A stretch of 51,482 nucleotides of DNA from an uncultured Lachnospiraceae bacterium (GTDB lineage Bacteria > Bacillota > Clostridia > Lachnospirales > Lachnospiraceae), in contig CAMXPV010000028.1 in assembly GCA_947245585.1 (NCBI GenBank), forward strand, positions 1 to 51,482, written 5' to 3'. Position 1 is the first letter of the stretch, and every line of letters begins with the position of its first letter. Below the pieces are notes generated by a model. That model was not told where the DNA came from. It searched no databases and was given only the letters and a program-made list of their open reading frames with translations. Made by a program: the position numbers and the translations under genes. Positions 16,894-26,500 of the stretch are shown here, piece after piece.

Positions 16894-18780
16894 TTATTTC
16901 TCCGCTTCTGCCAGAAGTGCAAGCGGCTCCTCCTTTAAATTCTGGTAAATCCCCAAAAGAGCCATTCCCATCGTGAACAGGAATGCCAGTCCTGCGCAGA
17001 CAACCGACATTCGCCAATCCGTCTGTGTCAAGTACGCAGATTTTGCGATCCCACTCCCATCCGCACTCTGATCTGCCATTTCTTCCTCACTCTTTTCCAT
17101 ATTAAACTGCACTTCCCCATTGCTGAACCGGGTGTCAAAAGTTTCCACACCTGCCATCTGCGCCGCCGCACTGCCCGCGAAGAACTGACCCGCAAAACCG
17201 CCCGCCGCACTGCCCATAAGAGCGATCACCATTACGCCCGCAAGCAGGGATCTGGCGCACTGCCCTCTGGTCATACCAAGGCACCGCTCGATGGCCGTCT
17301 GCTTCTTCTGTTTCGCGATAAAGAGATGGCAGAAAAAGACTACAATGCAGACCGCGCTGACAATGCCCGTCGTCAGGAGAATGACAGACATGGTCCGCAT
17401 ATTTTTCAGCCCGCCCTCCAGTTTGCTGTAACCGCCGTCGTAAAAAGTGATTTCCACATGGTCTACCCCCTGTGCCTCCCACAGCCTTTTATAATTCTCG
17501 ATGCTCTCGCTGCCGTTGGGAATCCGGAAGGCGGTGGTGTAGCCCTTCATGCGGCCGTAGAGCGCAATGTTATCCTCGTTGCTGTTTTTGATGGAAGCGG
17601 TGGGAATAAAGACCTCGTTTCTCTCCAGGAGATACCCCCAGCCACCCTCCACCGTGCCGACACCCACATCATAGATGCCCTTAATCGTATAGTCGCTCTC
17701 CTCAAAAACCTGGTAGACCCCGCCGTCAGCTCTCAGCCGTCCCTCGCCGCCTCCCACATTCGCCGAGGCTGCATAATTGGCATAGCGCAGCGCCAGATGC
17801 AGGGAATCGCCCACCTGAAAACCGTTCGATCTGGCAAAAGCGGCAGAAATCAGACACACCTTGTTTCCCTGCTGATAATCCTCCTCCGAAAGGAGTTCTC
17901 CCTCCGTAAGATACGCCTGCTTGCTGTAAAAGGCCATGACCAGATTCAGATCCTCCGTGGCTGTCACGGGAAAAGTCAGATGCTTCGAGCCGCGCAGCAC
18001 ACATTCCTCACAGAACCTCAGCCATTCCTGTCCCTCTTTCGTCTCATAAAATCCCGGCGTTACCTCCGCAATCCAGTTTCCCGTCAGATCCGTGGGCAGC
18101 CTGTTCCCCTCCGCATCGGCCTGTGTGGAATAGGGTCCCTCTAACGGCTCATATTCAAATTTGGCTTCAGCGCCGTTCTCACTCCAGTCATGAGCAAACC
18201 CGTCCTGCAGCGCCATCACATAGGTCTTATCCGCATACAGCGGTTCCGGGCTGTCATTGTTATGGTCGCACAGATAAAAGTAAACGACGTTAGGAGGGTA
18301 CGTGCTGTACAGCACATTCTTAAGCTCCATCTTCACAGGCCCCGCGGGCACACAGTCCTCCATCGGGGATGCCTCCACCACCATAAACTGCCAGAGCCCG
18401 CCCTCCCTGTCTTTAAATTTATAGTCCAGCGGCAATGCCTCGTAGTACGCCCGCTGTTCCGGTCCGCTCAGATACCCGGCCCCCTCAAAATCAAGCACAT
18501 CGGGAGAAATGGTCTCCCCGTAAACCGCCCGGTTGTAATACCGGTAATCCTCTATGTCCGCATACCAGACCGCTTCCTGTTCGGTCCGTTCCGGTGTCTG
18601 CTCCACCGTGCCGATGGTCATAAAGATCTCCTCAAACCGCTGCAGATTGTCCCCGCAGAGTTTCCAGAGGCTCCCTCCCGCGCAGACCAAAGCTACCGTA
18701 AAAGAGAGCAAAAGAAAAAAGAGCGCCGTCTTAACAGGTGTCCGCACAAGCCTAGTTAAACTGTTTTTGATTGTTGCCAT
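16894..18780 (-). CDS. FtsX-like ABC permease with large extracellular domain
   Basis: 628 aa. TM1 near residues 15-40, a large extracytoplasmic domain of about 430 residues, then three TMs near the C-terminus (LLTTGIVSAVCIVVFFCHLF, the VIALMGSAAGGFAGQFF region, and VVCAGLAFLFTMGMALLGI). That is the MacB/FtsX arrangement. The ATG at 18780 follows AGGGGGGAG. A GTG at 18795 overlapping the previous stop (GTGA) is an alternative. It pairs with the upstream permease and the downstream ATPase. The substrate cannot be told from sequence. Confidence 0.88.
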   Translation of the reverse strand: MATIKNSLTRLVRTPVKTALFFLLLSFTVALVCAGGSLWKLCGDNLQRFEEIFMTIGTVEQTPERTEQEAVWYADIEDYRYYNRAVYGETISPDVLDFEGAGYLSGPEQRAYYEALPLDYKFKDREGGLWQFMVVEASPMEDCVPAGPVKMELKNVLYSTYPPNVVYFYLCDHNNDSPEPLYADKTYVMALQDGFAHDWSENGAEAKFEYEPLEGPYSTQADAEGNRLPTDLTGNWIAEVTPGFYETKEGQEWLRFCEECVLRGSKHLTFPVTATEDLNLVMAFYSKQAYLTEGELLSEEDYQQGNKVCLISAAFARSNGFQVGDSLHLALRYANYAASANVGGGEGRLRADGGVYQVFEESDYTIKGIYDVGVGTVEGGWGYLLERNEVFIPTASIKNSNEDNIALYGRMKGYTTAFRIPNGSESIENYKRLWEAQGVDHVEITFYDGGYSKLEGGLKNMRTMSVILLTTGIVSAVCIVVFFCHLFIAKQKKQTAIERCLGMTRGQCARSLLAGVMVIALMGSAAGGFAGQFFAGSAAAQMAGVETFDTRFSNGEVQFNMEKSEEEMADQSADGSGIAKSAYLTQTDWRMSVVCAGLAFLFTMGMALLGIYQNLKEEPLALLAEAEK

Positions 18781-18791
18781 ATACTCCCCCC

Positions 18792-20024
18792 TCACATTGT
18801 TTTCGTGAGCATTTCCATCACACTAAGCCTGTGGAGCGCCAAAATTGCCATCGCCGCCCCGGCGAGAAAAGCTATCAGGAACATCGCTCCGGACAAAACA
18901 AGTACGCTGACCGCAGGCCGCAGAAAAACCGCCGCCAACACGCTTCCCAAAATACAGGCTGCCGCTTCCACAAGCGCCGTTTCCCCGAAAAGCAGGAAAA
19001 AACTCCTGCCCCGGCCCGTCCCCAGAGAACGAAGGAGCGCATACTCCTCCCGCCTGCTCTGCAGGGAGAGATAGCTGCAAAGATACCCGATAAAAATAAC
19101 AATCACCACAAGAAACGGCAGCATCCCCCGAAGGAGCGCAAGATTTTTCGTAAGCGTCTCCGCAGAGCGGATAAACGCCTCGTCCATAATCGTCAGCGCA
19201 TTGCCGTCCGTGCGATGCTTCGCCCTGGTGATCACCGACAAAAATTTCACCTCGTCGTGCATCTGCGCTTTCAGGGCGTTTAGCTCAAACGGGTCCTTCA
19301 CCGTAAAAGAACCGGAATCCGCAAAAAAGGCAATGCCCTGACTGCGGTAAGCCTCCCGCATGTAGTCTAGCGGCAGGATCACATCCGGCGGCACCCAGTT
19401 ACCCTTGTATTCCCCAATCTGCATACTTCCCACAATCTTGTATGTATCAGTGACCAACGGCTCAATATATACTTCGCTCCCCTCGGTCGCATACCGATAG
19501 TAAAATATGGTTAACATAACATCATCCCCGAAATGCAGACCCTTCTCTTCCATCAGCGCCTCGTCTAAAATGCAGACTTTCTCCGTTGTCTCAAGGACAC
19601 TCTCGTCCACGCCTTCCAGATAAGTAATTTCTTCCCGCTTCATACCGGAGACACCCTCCGGCGCATTCATGCCCAAACCGTAATGGTTCAGGTTTTCTTT
19701 ATATTCCTCCACGGTAAACGCGCCAAATCCGAATTTCAAACGCACGGTAAAGACCGGGTCTTTCACGTACTCAGATTCCCGCACACCCATCATCCGGTCT
19801 TCCCTGATGGTCATGCCCTCCTGTTGGGAGCCGTTCAGCGTGCTGATCCTTGCCGAAACCTCAAGCACATTGGGGAGATCGACAAGCTGTTTCTCCGTGC
19901 TGTCCATATTTCCCGCATAGACATCCAGAATCAGAACGGTCAGCACACCGATCAAAATGTGCAGGATACTTTTTGTCCTGTGCCGCACAATATTCCTTGC
20001 GGTCTGTCTGAAAAAAAACTTCAT
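18792..20024 (-). CDS. FtsX-like ABC permease
   Basis: 410 aa. TM1 at about 17-38, a periplasm-facing-type domain of about 230 residues, and three C-terminal TMs (FLVVIVIFIGYLCSYLS, LVEAAACILGSVLAAVFL, FLIAFLAGAAMAILAL). A cytoplasmic charged loop (SRREEYALLRSLGTGR) between TM2 and TM3 is the usual FtsX/MacB coupling region. Same operon and fold as the next permease but shorter, so the pair probably forms a heterodimer with the ATPase. Confidence 0.88.
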   Translation of the reverse strand: MKFFFRQTARNIVRHRTKSILHILIGVLTVLILDVYAGNMDSTEKQLVDLPNVLEVSARISTLNGSQQEGMTIREDRMMGVRESEYVKDPVFTVRLKFGFGAFTVEEYKENLNHYGLGMNAPEGVSGMKREEITYLEGVDESVLETTEKVCILDEALMEEKGLHFGDDVMLTIFYYRYATEGSEVYIEPLVTDTYKIVGSMQIGEYKGNWVPPDVILPLDYMREAYRSQGIAFFADSGSFTVKDPFELNALKAQMHDEVKFLSVITRAKHRTDGNALTIMDEAFIRSAETLTKNLALLRGMLPFLVVIVIFIGYLCSYLSLQSRREEYALLRSLGTGRGRSFFLLFGETALVEAAACILGSVLAAVFLRPAVSVLVLSGAMFLIAFLAGAAMAILALHRLSVMEMLTKTM

Positions 20025-20047
20025 ATCAGATACCTCATATCTGCGGC

Positions 20048-20752
20048 TTACTTTTTATGCCGCTTTTTTTGATAGGCCTCGCTTTCCCATGTGCGTTTCA
20101 GCTCGGCGTAACACTTTCCGTCCTCCTTGGTCAGCTCAAGCTCCAGAGCCGCCTGACGTTCCCGGTTCTCATCCACAATCCAGAGCGATAGTGTGCCCTG
20201 CATGACCCGGCCCGCATCCTCCGGCCGCTCCGGCGCCACATGCCACACAATTTTGCCGCCTCTTTCTCCGATATAGTCATCCCTGATCGTGGTAAACTGT
20301 CTGTCATAGAGATAATATTCCGGCACTTCCAATCGAAATGTGCACATATAAGAGTAATAATTCACCCTGCCCATCTCATCGAAGGGCTCGCATTCCTCAG
20401 GCATATCAAGAGGCTCCTTCTTAAGAAGAATCCGTTCCCCTTCTTTCAATTTCTGCCAACCGTATTCCTCCGTGGCGGCATAGACCACCACATCCTCCCC
20501 GATCACTTCCGGTCTGGCAAAGCATAAAAGAGAAAAAAGCAGGCATGCCGCCAACACCGCCGCCGGTATCCGAAAGGTCAGCGTTCTTCTGCCGCGTCTT
20601 CCGGCCTTTACGCCTTCTATGATACGTTCCCTTGCAGATTCATCCGGCTCAATTCGGAATGCAGCTTCACGCAGACGGTTTTGTGCACCTTCCTTTGAAA
20701 CGTTCTGCTCTTTCTCTATGCTATTACGTCTCTCCCGCGTTTCCTCTCCCAT
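20048..20752 (-). CDS. Membrane protein, probable anti-sigma factor
   Basis: 234 aa. Cytoplasmic N-terminus (about 1-75, charged), one TM (about 80-97, PAAVLAACLLFSLLCF), and an extracellular C-terminal domain of about 135 residues without known motif. This topology right after an ECF sigma gene is that of single-pass anti-sigma factors (DUF4179-like). The ATG at 20752 has GAGG 6 nt upstream; a GTG at 20764 overlapping the sigma stop (GTGA) is also possible. It would hold the sigma factor at the membrane until an envelope signal arrives; this is inferred from order and topology. Confidence 0.7.
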   Translation of the reverse strand: MGEETRERRNSIEKEQNVSKEGAQNRLREAAFRIEPDESARERIIEGVKAGRRGRRTLTFRIPAAVLAACLLFSLLCFARPEVIGEDVVVYAATEEYGWQKLKEGERILLKKEPLDMPEECEPFDEMGRVNYYSYMCTFRLEVPEYYLYDRQFTTIRDDYIGERGGKIVWHVAPERPEDAGRVMQGTLSLWIVDENRERQAALELELTKEDGKCYAELKRTWESEAYQKKRHKK

Positions 20753-20760
20753 GACGCGCC

Positions 20761-21255
20761 TCACTCCTTTCTCTCCAGAATCTCCCGCAGCTTCTCCCTT
20801 CCTCTCTCCAACCGTTTCCTGACCGCAGACTCCGAAAGCCCGAGCATCCCTGCAATCTCTTTTCCCTGATACCCTTCCACATAGTGCAAAAGCAGTATCT
20901 CTCTGTATTTGGATGGCAAAAGCAGAAGGCTGTCCATCAGCTGCACATCCTCCTCCTTTTCGTAATACCGGGAAAGCTGCTCCACCGATATCTTCGGGTG
21001 GTTTTTATAAAAACGCAGCCTGTTCTTACAGAGATTGCTGTCCACCCGAATCAACCATGCCTTCCGATGTTCCTCCGTCTCAAAAGATTTTCCACTGTCC
21101 GTATGTTCCATATATTTAATCAGTGTGTCCTGCACCACATCCTCAGCGTCAAAGCCGTTCTTCATCATCACAAAGGCAATCCGGTATAGCATATTGCCGT
21201 ATGCCAAAAAAACCTCCTCCACGCTCTGATCCGGGCTGACCGTCCTCTTTTCCAA
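20761..21255 (-). CDS. ECF RNA polymerase sigma factor
   Basis: 164 aa. Region 2: LYRIAFVMMKNGFDAEDVVQ (core and -10 binding), with AWLIRVDSNLCKN. Region 4: LLPSKYREILLLHYVEGYQGKEIAGMLGLSE split over the helix-turn-helix, ending RKRLERGREKLRE. The only plausible start is TTG at 21255; no in-frame ATG occurs before the conserved region. Weak AAGGCGG upstream. First gene of sigma / anti-sigma / two permeases / ATPase. The upstream region carries a TGTCACATTTTC element that may be its own promoter. Confidence 0.9.
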   Translation of the reverse strand: MEKRTVSPDQSVEEVFLAYGNMLYRIAFVMMKNGFDAEDVVQDTLIKYMEHTDSGKSFETEEHRKAWLIRVDSNLCKNRLRFYKNHPKISVEQLSRYYEKEEDVQLMDSLLLLPSKYREILLLHYVEGYQGKEIAGMLGLSESAVRKRLERGREKLREILERKE

Positions 21256-21316
21256 TCTGCCACCGCCTTCGGGCGTCCCCGTCTTTTCTTCCGTTTTCTT
21301 TTTATGCTCACTCTCT

Positions 21317-21352
21317 TATTAAGAAAACACTTAAGGGTACGAAAATGTGACA
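21317..21352 (-). promoter_or_regulatory. Candidate autoregulated ECF promoter
   Basis: Minus strand: TGTCACATTTTC (21352-21341) and CTTAATA (21323-21317), 17 nt apart. From memory, similar TGTCACATTT plus (G/T)CTTA pairs precede other Firmicutes ECF genes. No sigma-A hexamers fit better here. Confidence 0.45.
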
Positions 21353-21398
21353 CCCGTTTTTCATTTTTTTTTCTAATTTTCGCTTTCCTCTTTTTTCA

Positions 21399-22277
21399 TC
21401 ATCCTTCCGGCCTGTTGCGCCTCCGATACTCCCTTGGCGAACAGCCCGCCTTCTTTAAAAACTGCCTGTTAAAATTGGAAAGGTTGCTGTAGCCACAGGC
21501 AAAAGCGATATCCGCAATCCGGTCGCTGCTCTCACACAACGCCTCGCAGGCCGCATTGATCCGCAGTCTGGAAAGATGCTCCATGGCGCTGATCCCCACC
21601 GTCCTGCGAAAACTCTTCATAAAATGGCTCTCGCTCAGATGCACCAGCCCGGCAAGCTCTTCCACCGTAATATCTTCCCTGAATTTCTGTGCCATATACT
21701 CCAGAGCCGGACGCAGCGTCTCATTCTCCGTCCCCTTGCCCTTACTCGTAAAAGAGATGTCCCCGCTCTCCTCCAACATCCAGACAAAACGCAAAAGCTC
21801 GCTTTTCAGAAGAAGGTCCATCTGAGGCGAATCTTCATGCACACAGACAAAAATCTGCTCCACTGTCTTTTTCAGTTCGCCGTAATTTTGTGCCGTTTTG
21901 CGGATAAATACGGCAATCCCTGCGTCCCCTTTTATCAGCGGCCGAATACACTCGTTGGTACAGCGGTCGCCGCTGTCCGCTCCCAACATGACTGGGCTGA
22001 ATACCAATGCATCGTAAAGCAGGCGCTGCTGTCCGACAGGGTAAGCCGCATGCAGCATGTTGGGCGGAATCAGAAACAACTCTCCTGCCTCCGCTTCCCG
22101 TTTTTCACTGCCGCAGATAAACTCCCCCCTCCCCTGCAAAATATGGATCAACTCGAACTCTCCGTGCCAGTGCATCGGTACACTCATGAAAAACTCCGGA
22201 ATGCTGCACACATAATAACTGTAAGGACGCACCGTGGTGCTGTGTTGTCTGTTCTCATGGGTTTCTCTGCTCGGCAT
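21399..22277 (-). CDS. AraC-family regulator with cupin sensor domain
   Basis: 292 aa. N-terminal cupin-like domain (about 20-110) with HWHGEFELIHILQGRGEF, and C-terminal AraC double helix-turn-helix (about 185-285): ITVEELAGLVHLSESHFMKS and IADIAFACGYSNLSNFNRQF, ending SPREYRRR. Typical of sugar-responsive activators (MsmR/RhaS-like). Divergent from the GH31 gene 173 nt away, which it most likely controls. GGGAG lies 7 nt before the ATG. Confidence 0.9.
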   Translation of the reverse strand: MPSRETHENRQHSTTVRPYSYYVCSIPEFFMSVPMHWHGEFELIHILQGRGEFICGSEKREAEAGELFLIPPNMLHAAYPVGQQRLLYDALVFSPVMLGADSGDRCTNECIRPLIKGDAGIAVFIRKTAQNYGELKKTVEQIFVCVHEDSPQMDLLLKSELLRFVWMLEESGDISFTSKGKGTENETLRPALEYMAQKFREDITVEELAGLVHLSESHFMKSFRRTVGISAMEHLSRLRINAACEALCESSDRIADIAFACGYSNLSNFNRQFLKKAGCSPREYRRRNRPEG

Positions 22278-22358
22278 TGTTCTTCTCCCTTCTACGCGTT
22301 TTATCAGACAGCTGCCCCGCTCCCCTTTTCACCTAACAGCCATGGCAGACTCCGATAT

Positions 22359-22394
22359 ATGATATAATTGTATCATTATGGAATAGTATTTCAA
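22359..22394 (-). promoter_or_regulatory. AraC-gene promoter overlapping a palindrome
   Basis: Minus strand TTGAAA (22394-22389), 16 nt, TACAAT (22372-22367). The -10 lies inside a perfect inverted repeat ATGATA-6 nt-TATCAT (22359-22376), a possible regulator site. On the plus strand a TATAAT at 22410-22415 without a good -35 box could be the GH31 promoter, in keeping with activation. Confidence 0.5.
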
Positions 22395-22450
22395 TAGAAC
22401 GGCGCATCTTATAATAGTATTATACAATAAAAAAGGAGGGACACGATACC

Positions 22451-24475
22451 ATGATATTTGAAAAAGACAACGGTGCATTGGTTTGCAAACGCCTGGGCGA
22501 GACACTCCGGATCGAGGCCTGGGGAAAAGATTCCCTGCGCGTGCGCGCCACCATGCAGCCTTCGCTCACCGGAAACGACTGGGCATTGACCGAGAACATT
22601 GCAACATGCGACACACAGATCACGATTGATAAGGAAGACCACTGGGTCGGCGACGGCACCATTGATCAGAAGGAAATTGCCTCCATCACCAACGGCCGCC
22701 TCAAAGCTGTTGTCAACTTTGCAGGTGTCATCACTTTCTACCGCGACCACAAACTTATCCTCCGGGAATATTTTAGAAACTATGACGGCACGCTGTCGAA
22801 GGAAAGCCGGTGCCTGAAACTGGTTAACCGGGAATGGAAGGGTATCATCGGCGGAAGTGAATACATCCTGAACGTAAAATTTGAAAGCGAAAAAAAAGAA
22901 AAAATTTTTGGCATGGGACAGTACCAACAGGACTGCCTCGATCTGAAGGGCTGTATGCTGGAACTCGCGCAGCGCAATTCCCAGATCTCCGTGCCCTTCG
23001 CCGTCTCTTCCCTCGGCTACGGATTTTTGTGGAACAATCCCGCCGTGGGCCATGTCGCTTTCGGCAAAAACTATACCGAATGGGCGGCCCGTGCGACAAA
23101 GGAAATGGATTACTGGATCACCGCAGCGGATACCCCCAAACAGATTCTGGAAAACTATACCGCCGTTACGGGACGGGCGGAAATGTTCCCCGAAGACCTG
23201 ATGGGGCTTTGGCAGTGCAAACTGCGCTACCGCACCCAGGACGAAGTCTTAAGCGTGGCCCGTCAGTACCAGAAAGAAGGCATCAAAATTGATCAGATCG
23301 TGATCGACTTCTTCCACTGGACCGTACAGGGTGATTGGAAATTTGACGAAAAATACTGGCCGGACCCGAAAGCCATGGTGGACGAGCTGCATAGCATGGG
23401 CATCAAGGTGATCGTTTCCGTATGGCCCTCCGTGGACCGCAAGAGCGAAAATTTCGGCCCTATGATGGAACGCGGCCTTCTCATCAAAACAGAGCGCGGC
23501 GCGGCACAGACTTACGACTATCAGGGAGACTGTGTGGAGATCGATCCCTTCCATCCCGAAGCCAGAAAATATGTGTGGGATGTGTGTAAGAAAAACTATT
23601 ATGACTATGGCATCGACGCTTTCTGGCTAGACAACTCCGAACCCGACTACGGCGTGTATGATTTCGAGAACTACCGCTATTTTTCCGGCCCTGCCCTGTC
23701 CGTAAGCAACCTTTACCCGCAGCTTTACAGCCGCGCCTTCTACGACGGCATGTGTCAGGAAAACAAGGGCACGGTGGTAAACCTGCTTCGCTGCGCCTGG
23801 GCCGGTTCCCAGAAATACGGCAATGTGGTTTGGTCAGGCGACGTACCGAGCACCTTTGAGGCTTTTACCGATCAGATCCAATGCGGCCTGAATATGGGGC
23901 TTGCAGGCATCCCCTGGTGGACAACGGACATCGGCGGCTTTATGACCGATGACGTAAACGACCCGGATTTCAGGCAGCTTTTGATCCGTTGGTATCAGTT
24001 CGCTGTGTACTCTCCCGTGCTCCGTATGCATGGCGACAGAGGCCCATACAACATTCCCCCGCTCGATGACCGGGATTGGGGCGGCGGCTATCTCCATACC
24101 GGCCAGCCCAACGAACTTTGGAGCTACGGGGAAGACAATTACGCCATCATGAAAAAATACTATGATATCCGTATCGAAATACACGACTATATCAAAAGTC
24201 TGTATGCAGAAGCTCATGAGAATGGCTCTCCCCTTCTCAGAACCATGTTCTATGAATTTCCGGAAGATGTGGCGTGTTGGGAACTGCAGGACCAGTATAT
24301 GTTCGGCAGCGACTATCTGATCGCTCCCATCCTGCACTTAAACGAATGGAAACGCGATGTCTATCTTCCTGCCGGAAAATGGATGCTCACATCCACAGGC
24401 GAGGTCTTTGAGGGCGGTTGTATTGTCAGCGTGGACGCACCCATCGATTATATGCCGGTGTTCAAACGACAATAG
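22451..24475 (+). CDS. GH31 alpha-glycosidase (xylosidase/glucosidase type)
   Basis: 674 aa, intracellular (no signal peptide). Retaining glycosidase of family GH31. The nucleophile is Asp394 in FWLDNSEPDYG and the acid/base is Asp464 in VWSGD. Other family features are MGLWQCKLRYRTQDE at the barrel entrance, VIDFFHW, and MRMHGDRGPY. The WLDNSEPD form of the nucleophile loop resembles alpha-xylosidase-like or sulfoquinovosidase-like branches more than classic alpha-glucosidases (WxDMNE); the exact substrate is open. GGAGGG lies 9 nt before the ATG. Single gene with an AraC regulator and its own terminator; no transporter nearby. Confidence 0.9.
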   Translation: MIFEKDNGALVCKRLGETLRIEAWGKDSLRVRATMQPSLTGNDWALTENIATCDTQITIDKEDHWVGDGTIDQKEIASITNGRLKAVVNFAGVITFYRDHKLILREYFRNYDGTLSKESRCLKLVNREWKGIIGGSEYILNVKFESEKKEKIFGMGQYQQDCLDLKGCMLELAQRNSQISVPFAVSSLGYGFLWNNPAVGHVAFGKNYTEWAARATKEMDYWITAADTPKQILENYTAVTGRAEMFPEDLMGLWQCKLRYRTQDEVLSVARQYQKEGIKIDQIVIDFFHWTVQGDWKFDEKYWPDPKAMVDELHSMGIKVIVSVWPSVDRKSENFGPMMERGLLIKTERGAAQTYDYQGDCVEIDPFHPEARKYVWDVCKKNYYDYGIDAFWLDNSEPDYGVYDFENYRYFSGPALSVSNLYPQLYSRAFYDGMCQENKGTVVNLLRCAWAGSQKYGNVVWSGDVPSTFEAFTDQIQCGLNMGLAGIPWWTTDIGGFMTDDVNDPDFRQLLIRWYQFAVYSPVLRMHGDRGPYNIPPLDDRDWGGGYLHTGQPNELWSYGEDNYAIMKKYYDIRIEIHDYIKSLYAEAHENGSPLLRTMFYEFPEDVACWELQDQYMFGSDYLIAPILHLNEWKRDVYLPAGKWMLTSTGEVFEGGCIVSVDAPIDYMPVFKRQ

Positions 24476-24513
24476 ATTCCCATGCAGACTTCCACATGCG
24501 AGTCTGCGCACAG

Positions 24514-24550
24514 AAAAGGGAGGGCGGTCATTCACCGTCCTCCCTCTTTT
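24514..24550. terminator. Bidirectional intrinsic terminator
   Basis: GGGAGGGCGGT / ACCGTCCTCCC stem with a 5-nt loop, flanked by AAAA and CTTTT. It lies between the convergent GH31 and chemoreceptor genes and can serve both. Confidence 0.85.
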
Positions 24551-24567
24551 ATGTAACAGAACATGTC

Positions 24568-26274
24568 TTATCCCGGCAATTGGAATTTCGCAATCAACCC
24601 ATCCAATGTGGTCGCCTGCGCCGACAACTCCTCACTGGTCGCAGAGGACTCCTGCGCTACCGCAGCGTTGGTCTGAATCACATCTGAAATCTGATCCACG
24701 CCCAACTCCGCTTCTTTCATGGTGGCCGCTTGGTTTGTGGAGATCACGCTCAACTCCTGTGACGAATCCGCAACTTTCCTGATGCCTTCCACCACGGTTG
24801 CCAACGATGCCACGGCCCGCTCCGCCACCTTATTGCCATTGCTTACTTCCCTCACTGCGCCCTCAATCAAGGCTCTGGTGTCAACGGCGGATTTGCTGCT
24901 CTGCTCCGCAAGCTGTCTGATCTGGTCCGCCACAACGGCGAAGCCCCGTCCCGCTTCACCGGCCCTCGCCGCCTCGATGGAAGCATTCAGCGAAAGCATA
25001 TTGGTCTCCGAAGCAATATTTTCAATTTCTGAAATGATATTTCCGATCTGTTGGGAGGTCTCGTTGATCCGGTTCATGGCCTCCACCATTTCCTTCATAT
25101 CATCACTGCTGCGATCCGCCACATTCGCGTACTCCTGCGACTGGCGATAAGCTTCCTGCGCCTCATCCGCCGCTTTCTTAGCAGCCTCGGAAATGGTGGT
25201 GATTGTGGCGTGAAGTTCCTCCACCGCTCCTGCCTGCTCGGTGGCGCCCTCAGCCAAGCTCTGGGAAGTCTCCGCCAAATTCATGGAACCTGCGGAAACC
25301 TGCTCAGAGGTGATGCCGATCATGCGCAGTGTCTCGATCATCTCATCGCGAAGCTGTTTCAGGGAATCAAAAATCTGACAGAATTCACCCTTATACCGAT
25401 CCCCATCCTTAGATCTGACTGCAAAATTGGCATTTGACATCTCACCTAAAATGTATTCTAAATCATAGATCACAAAATCCAGAGTCTCGCCCATATCCTT
25501 TGCCGAATTGATAATGTCGGCAATCTCATCATTCGTATCCGCCTCCGGGAACGGTGCCGTCAAGTCTCCATCTGCAAAACTTTCCAATCTGTGCTGCAGC
25601 TCGTTTAACGGCTCGGAAATATTTTTTGCTATGTACTGTCCCAGGCGAATGGACGTGACAATTGCCGCCGCAATAATAGCGACAATTATCGCTACCAATA
25701 CGATACTGACAACCGTCATAGTCCCGGAAACCTGATCTCCCCGCGCCACCTTAATATCCATAATGGCAATCAAATCGTTGTTGATTTCATCATAGAGCGG
25801 CATCAGCTCGCTCATGGCCATTTCCTGTGCCTGCTCGCATAACGCCCTGTCCGTCGTGCTGCCCAGCTCTACGATCTCTCTGTCCAGTTCCCAATACGCC
25901 GGAAGTCTGGAAGAAATCTGGCTGTAAACCTTTTTGTTTTCCTCTGACACCATGGAGCTCTCCAGATCGGCAAAGCTATTCGTAAAATTCTCTATGCTTT
26001 CCTCGTGAGATACCCGCATACTCTCAATGGCATCCTCATCATCATATCCGATACACCCGCGGAGCGTAGAACGCGCCTCCGCAAAATAGGTCATCGCCTT
26101 GCCCACATCCCCCTGCGCAAAACCATAATCTTGCAGGGTGCCAGAATATACCCTTGCAACTACAATCAGGGCAATCAGCGCTACTGCCGCAACAATGGCC
26201 GGAACCCCAGATGCAACCACAAATCCACGCACCAAGCGTTCCTTAATCCGATACTTATTCAGTTTTTCATACAT
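24568..26274 (-). CDS. Methyl-accepting chemotaxis protein
   Basis: 568 aa. TM1 about 15-42, an extracellular four-helix-bundle-like sensor of about 145 residues, TM2 about 190-212, HAMP about 213-270, and the cytoplasmic signalling domain in the C-terminal half. The conserved hairpin tip is [20 protein letters not shown] followed by [14 protein letters not shown], where CheA/CheW bind. No CheR-docking pentapeptide at the C-terminus (ends AKFQLPG). The ATG at 26274 has GGAGG 7 nt upstream; a GTG directly before it is less likely. Stands alone. Points to a motile organism together with FliD-like genes at the right side. Confidence 0.95.
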   Translation of the reverse strand: MYEKLNKYRIKERLVRGFVVASGVPAIVAAVALIALIVVARVYSGTLQDYGFAQGDVGKAMTYFAEARSTLRGCIGYDDEDAIESMRVSHEESIENFTNSFADLESSMVSEENKKVYSQISSRLPAYWELDREIVELGSTTDRALCEQAQEMAMSELMPLYDEINNDLIAIMDIKVARGDQVSGTMTVVSIVLVAIIVAIIAAAIVTSIRLGQYIAKNISEPLNELQHRLESFADGDLTAPFPEADTNDEIADIINSAKDMGETLDFVIYDLEYILGEMSNANFAVRSKDGDRYKGEFCQIFDSLKQLRDEMIETLRMIGITSEQVSAGSMNLAETSQSLAEGATEQAGAVEELHATITTISEAAKKAADEAQEAYRQSQEYANVADRSSDDMKEMVEAMNRINETSQQIGNIISEIENIASETNMLSLNASIEAARAGEAGRGFAVVADQIRQLAEQSSKSAVDTRALIEGAVREVSNGNKVAERAVASLATVVEGIRKVADSSQELSVISTNQAATMKEAELGVDQISDVIQTNAAVAQESSATSEELSAQATTLDGLIAKFQLPG

Positions 26275-26441
26275 CACAATCCCTCCTCGGTCCCCGTGTT
26301 CCTGTTATAATCACGACAATTTCCTCCACTTCTCTATGAATTATAACTTCTTTATTATAGCACTTTTTTTGCTAAAAAGCACTATACATTCTCAGGAATT
26401 TGGTAAAAAAGACCAAGATCCGCCCATTTTCTCTTCGGCAC

Positions 26442-26470
26442 TTGTTTCCCCGCACAGAGTGTCATATAAT
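26442..26470 (+). promoter_or_regulatory. Promoter of the arsR-type gene
   Basis: TTGTTT (26442-26447), 17 nt, TATAAT (26465-26470), 30 nt before the start codon. Confidence 0.65.
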
Positions 26471-26500
26471 ACAGACAACGCGCTTTGAAAGGAAAAACTT

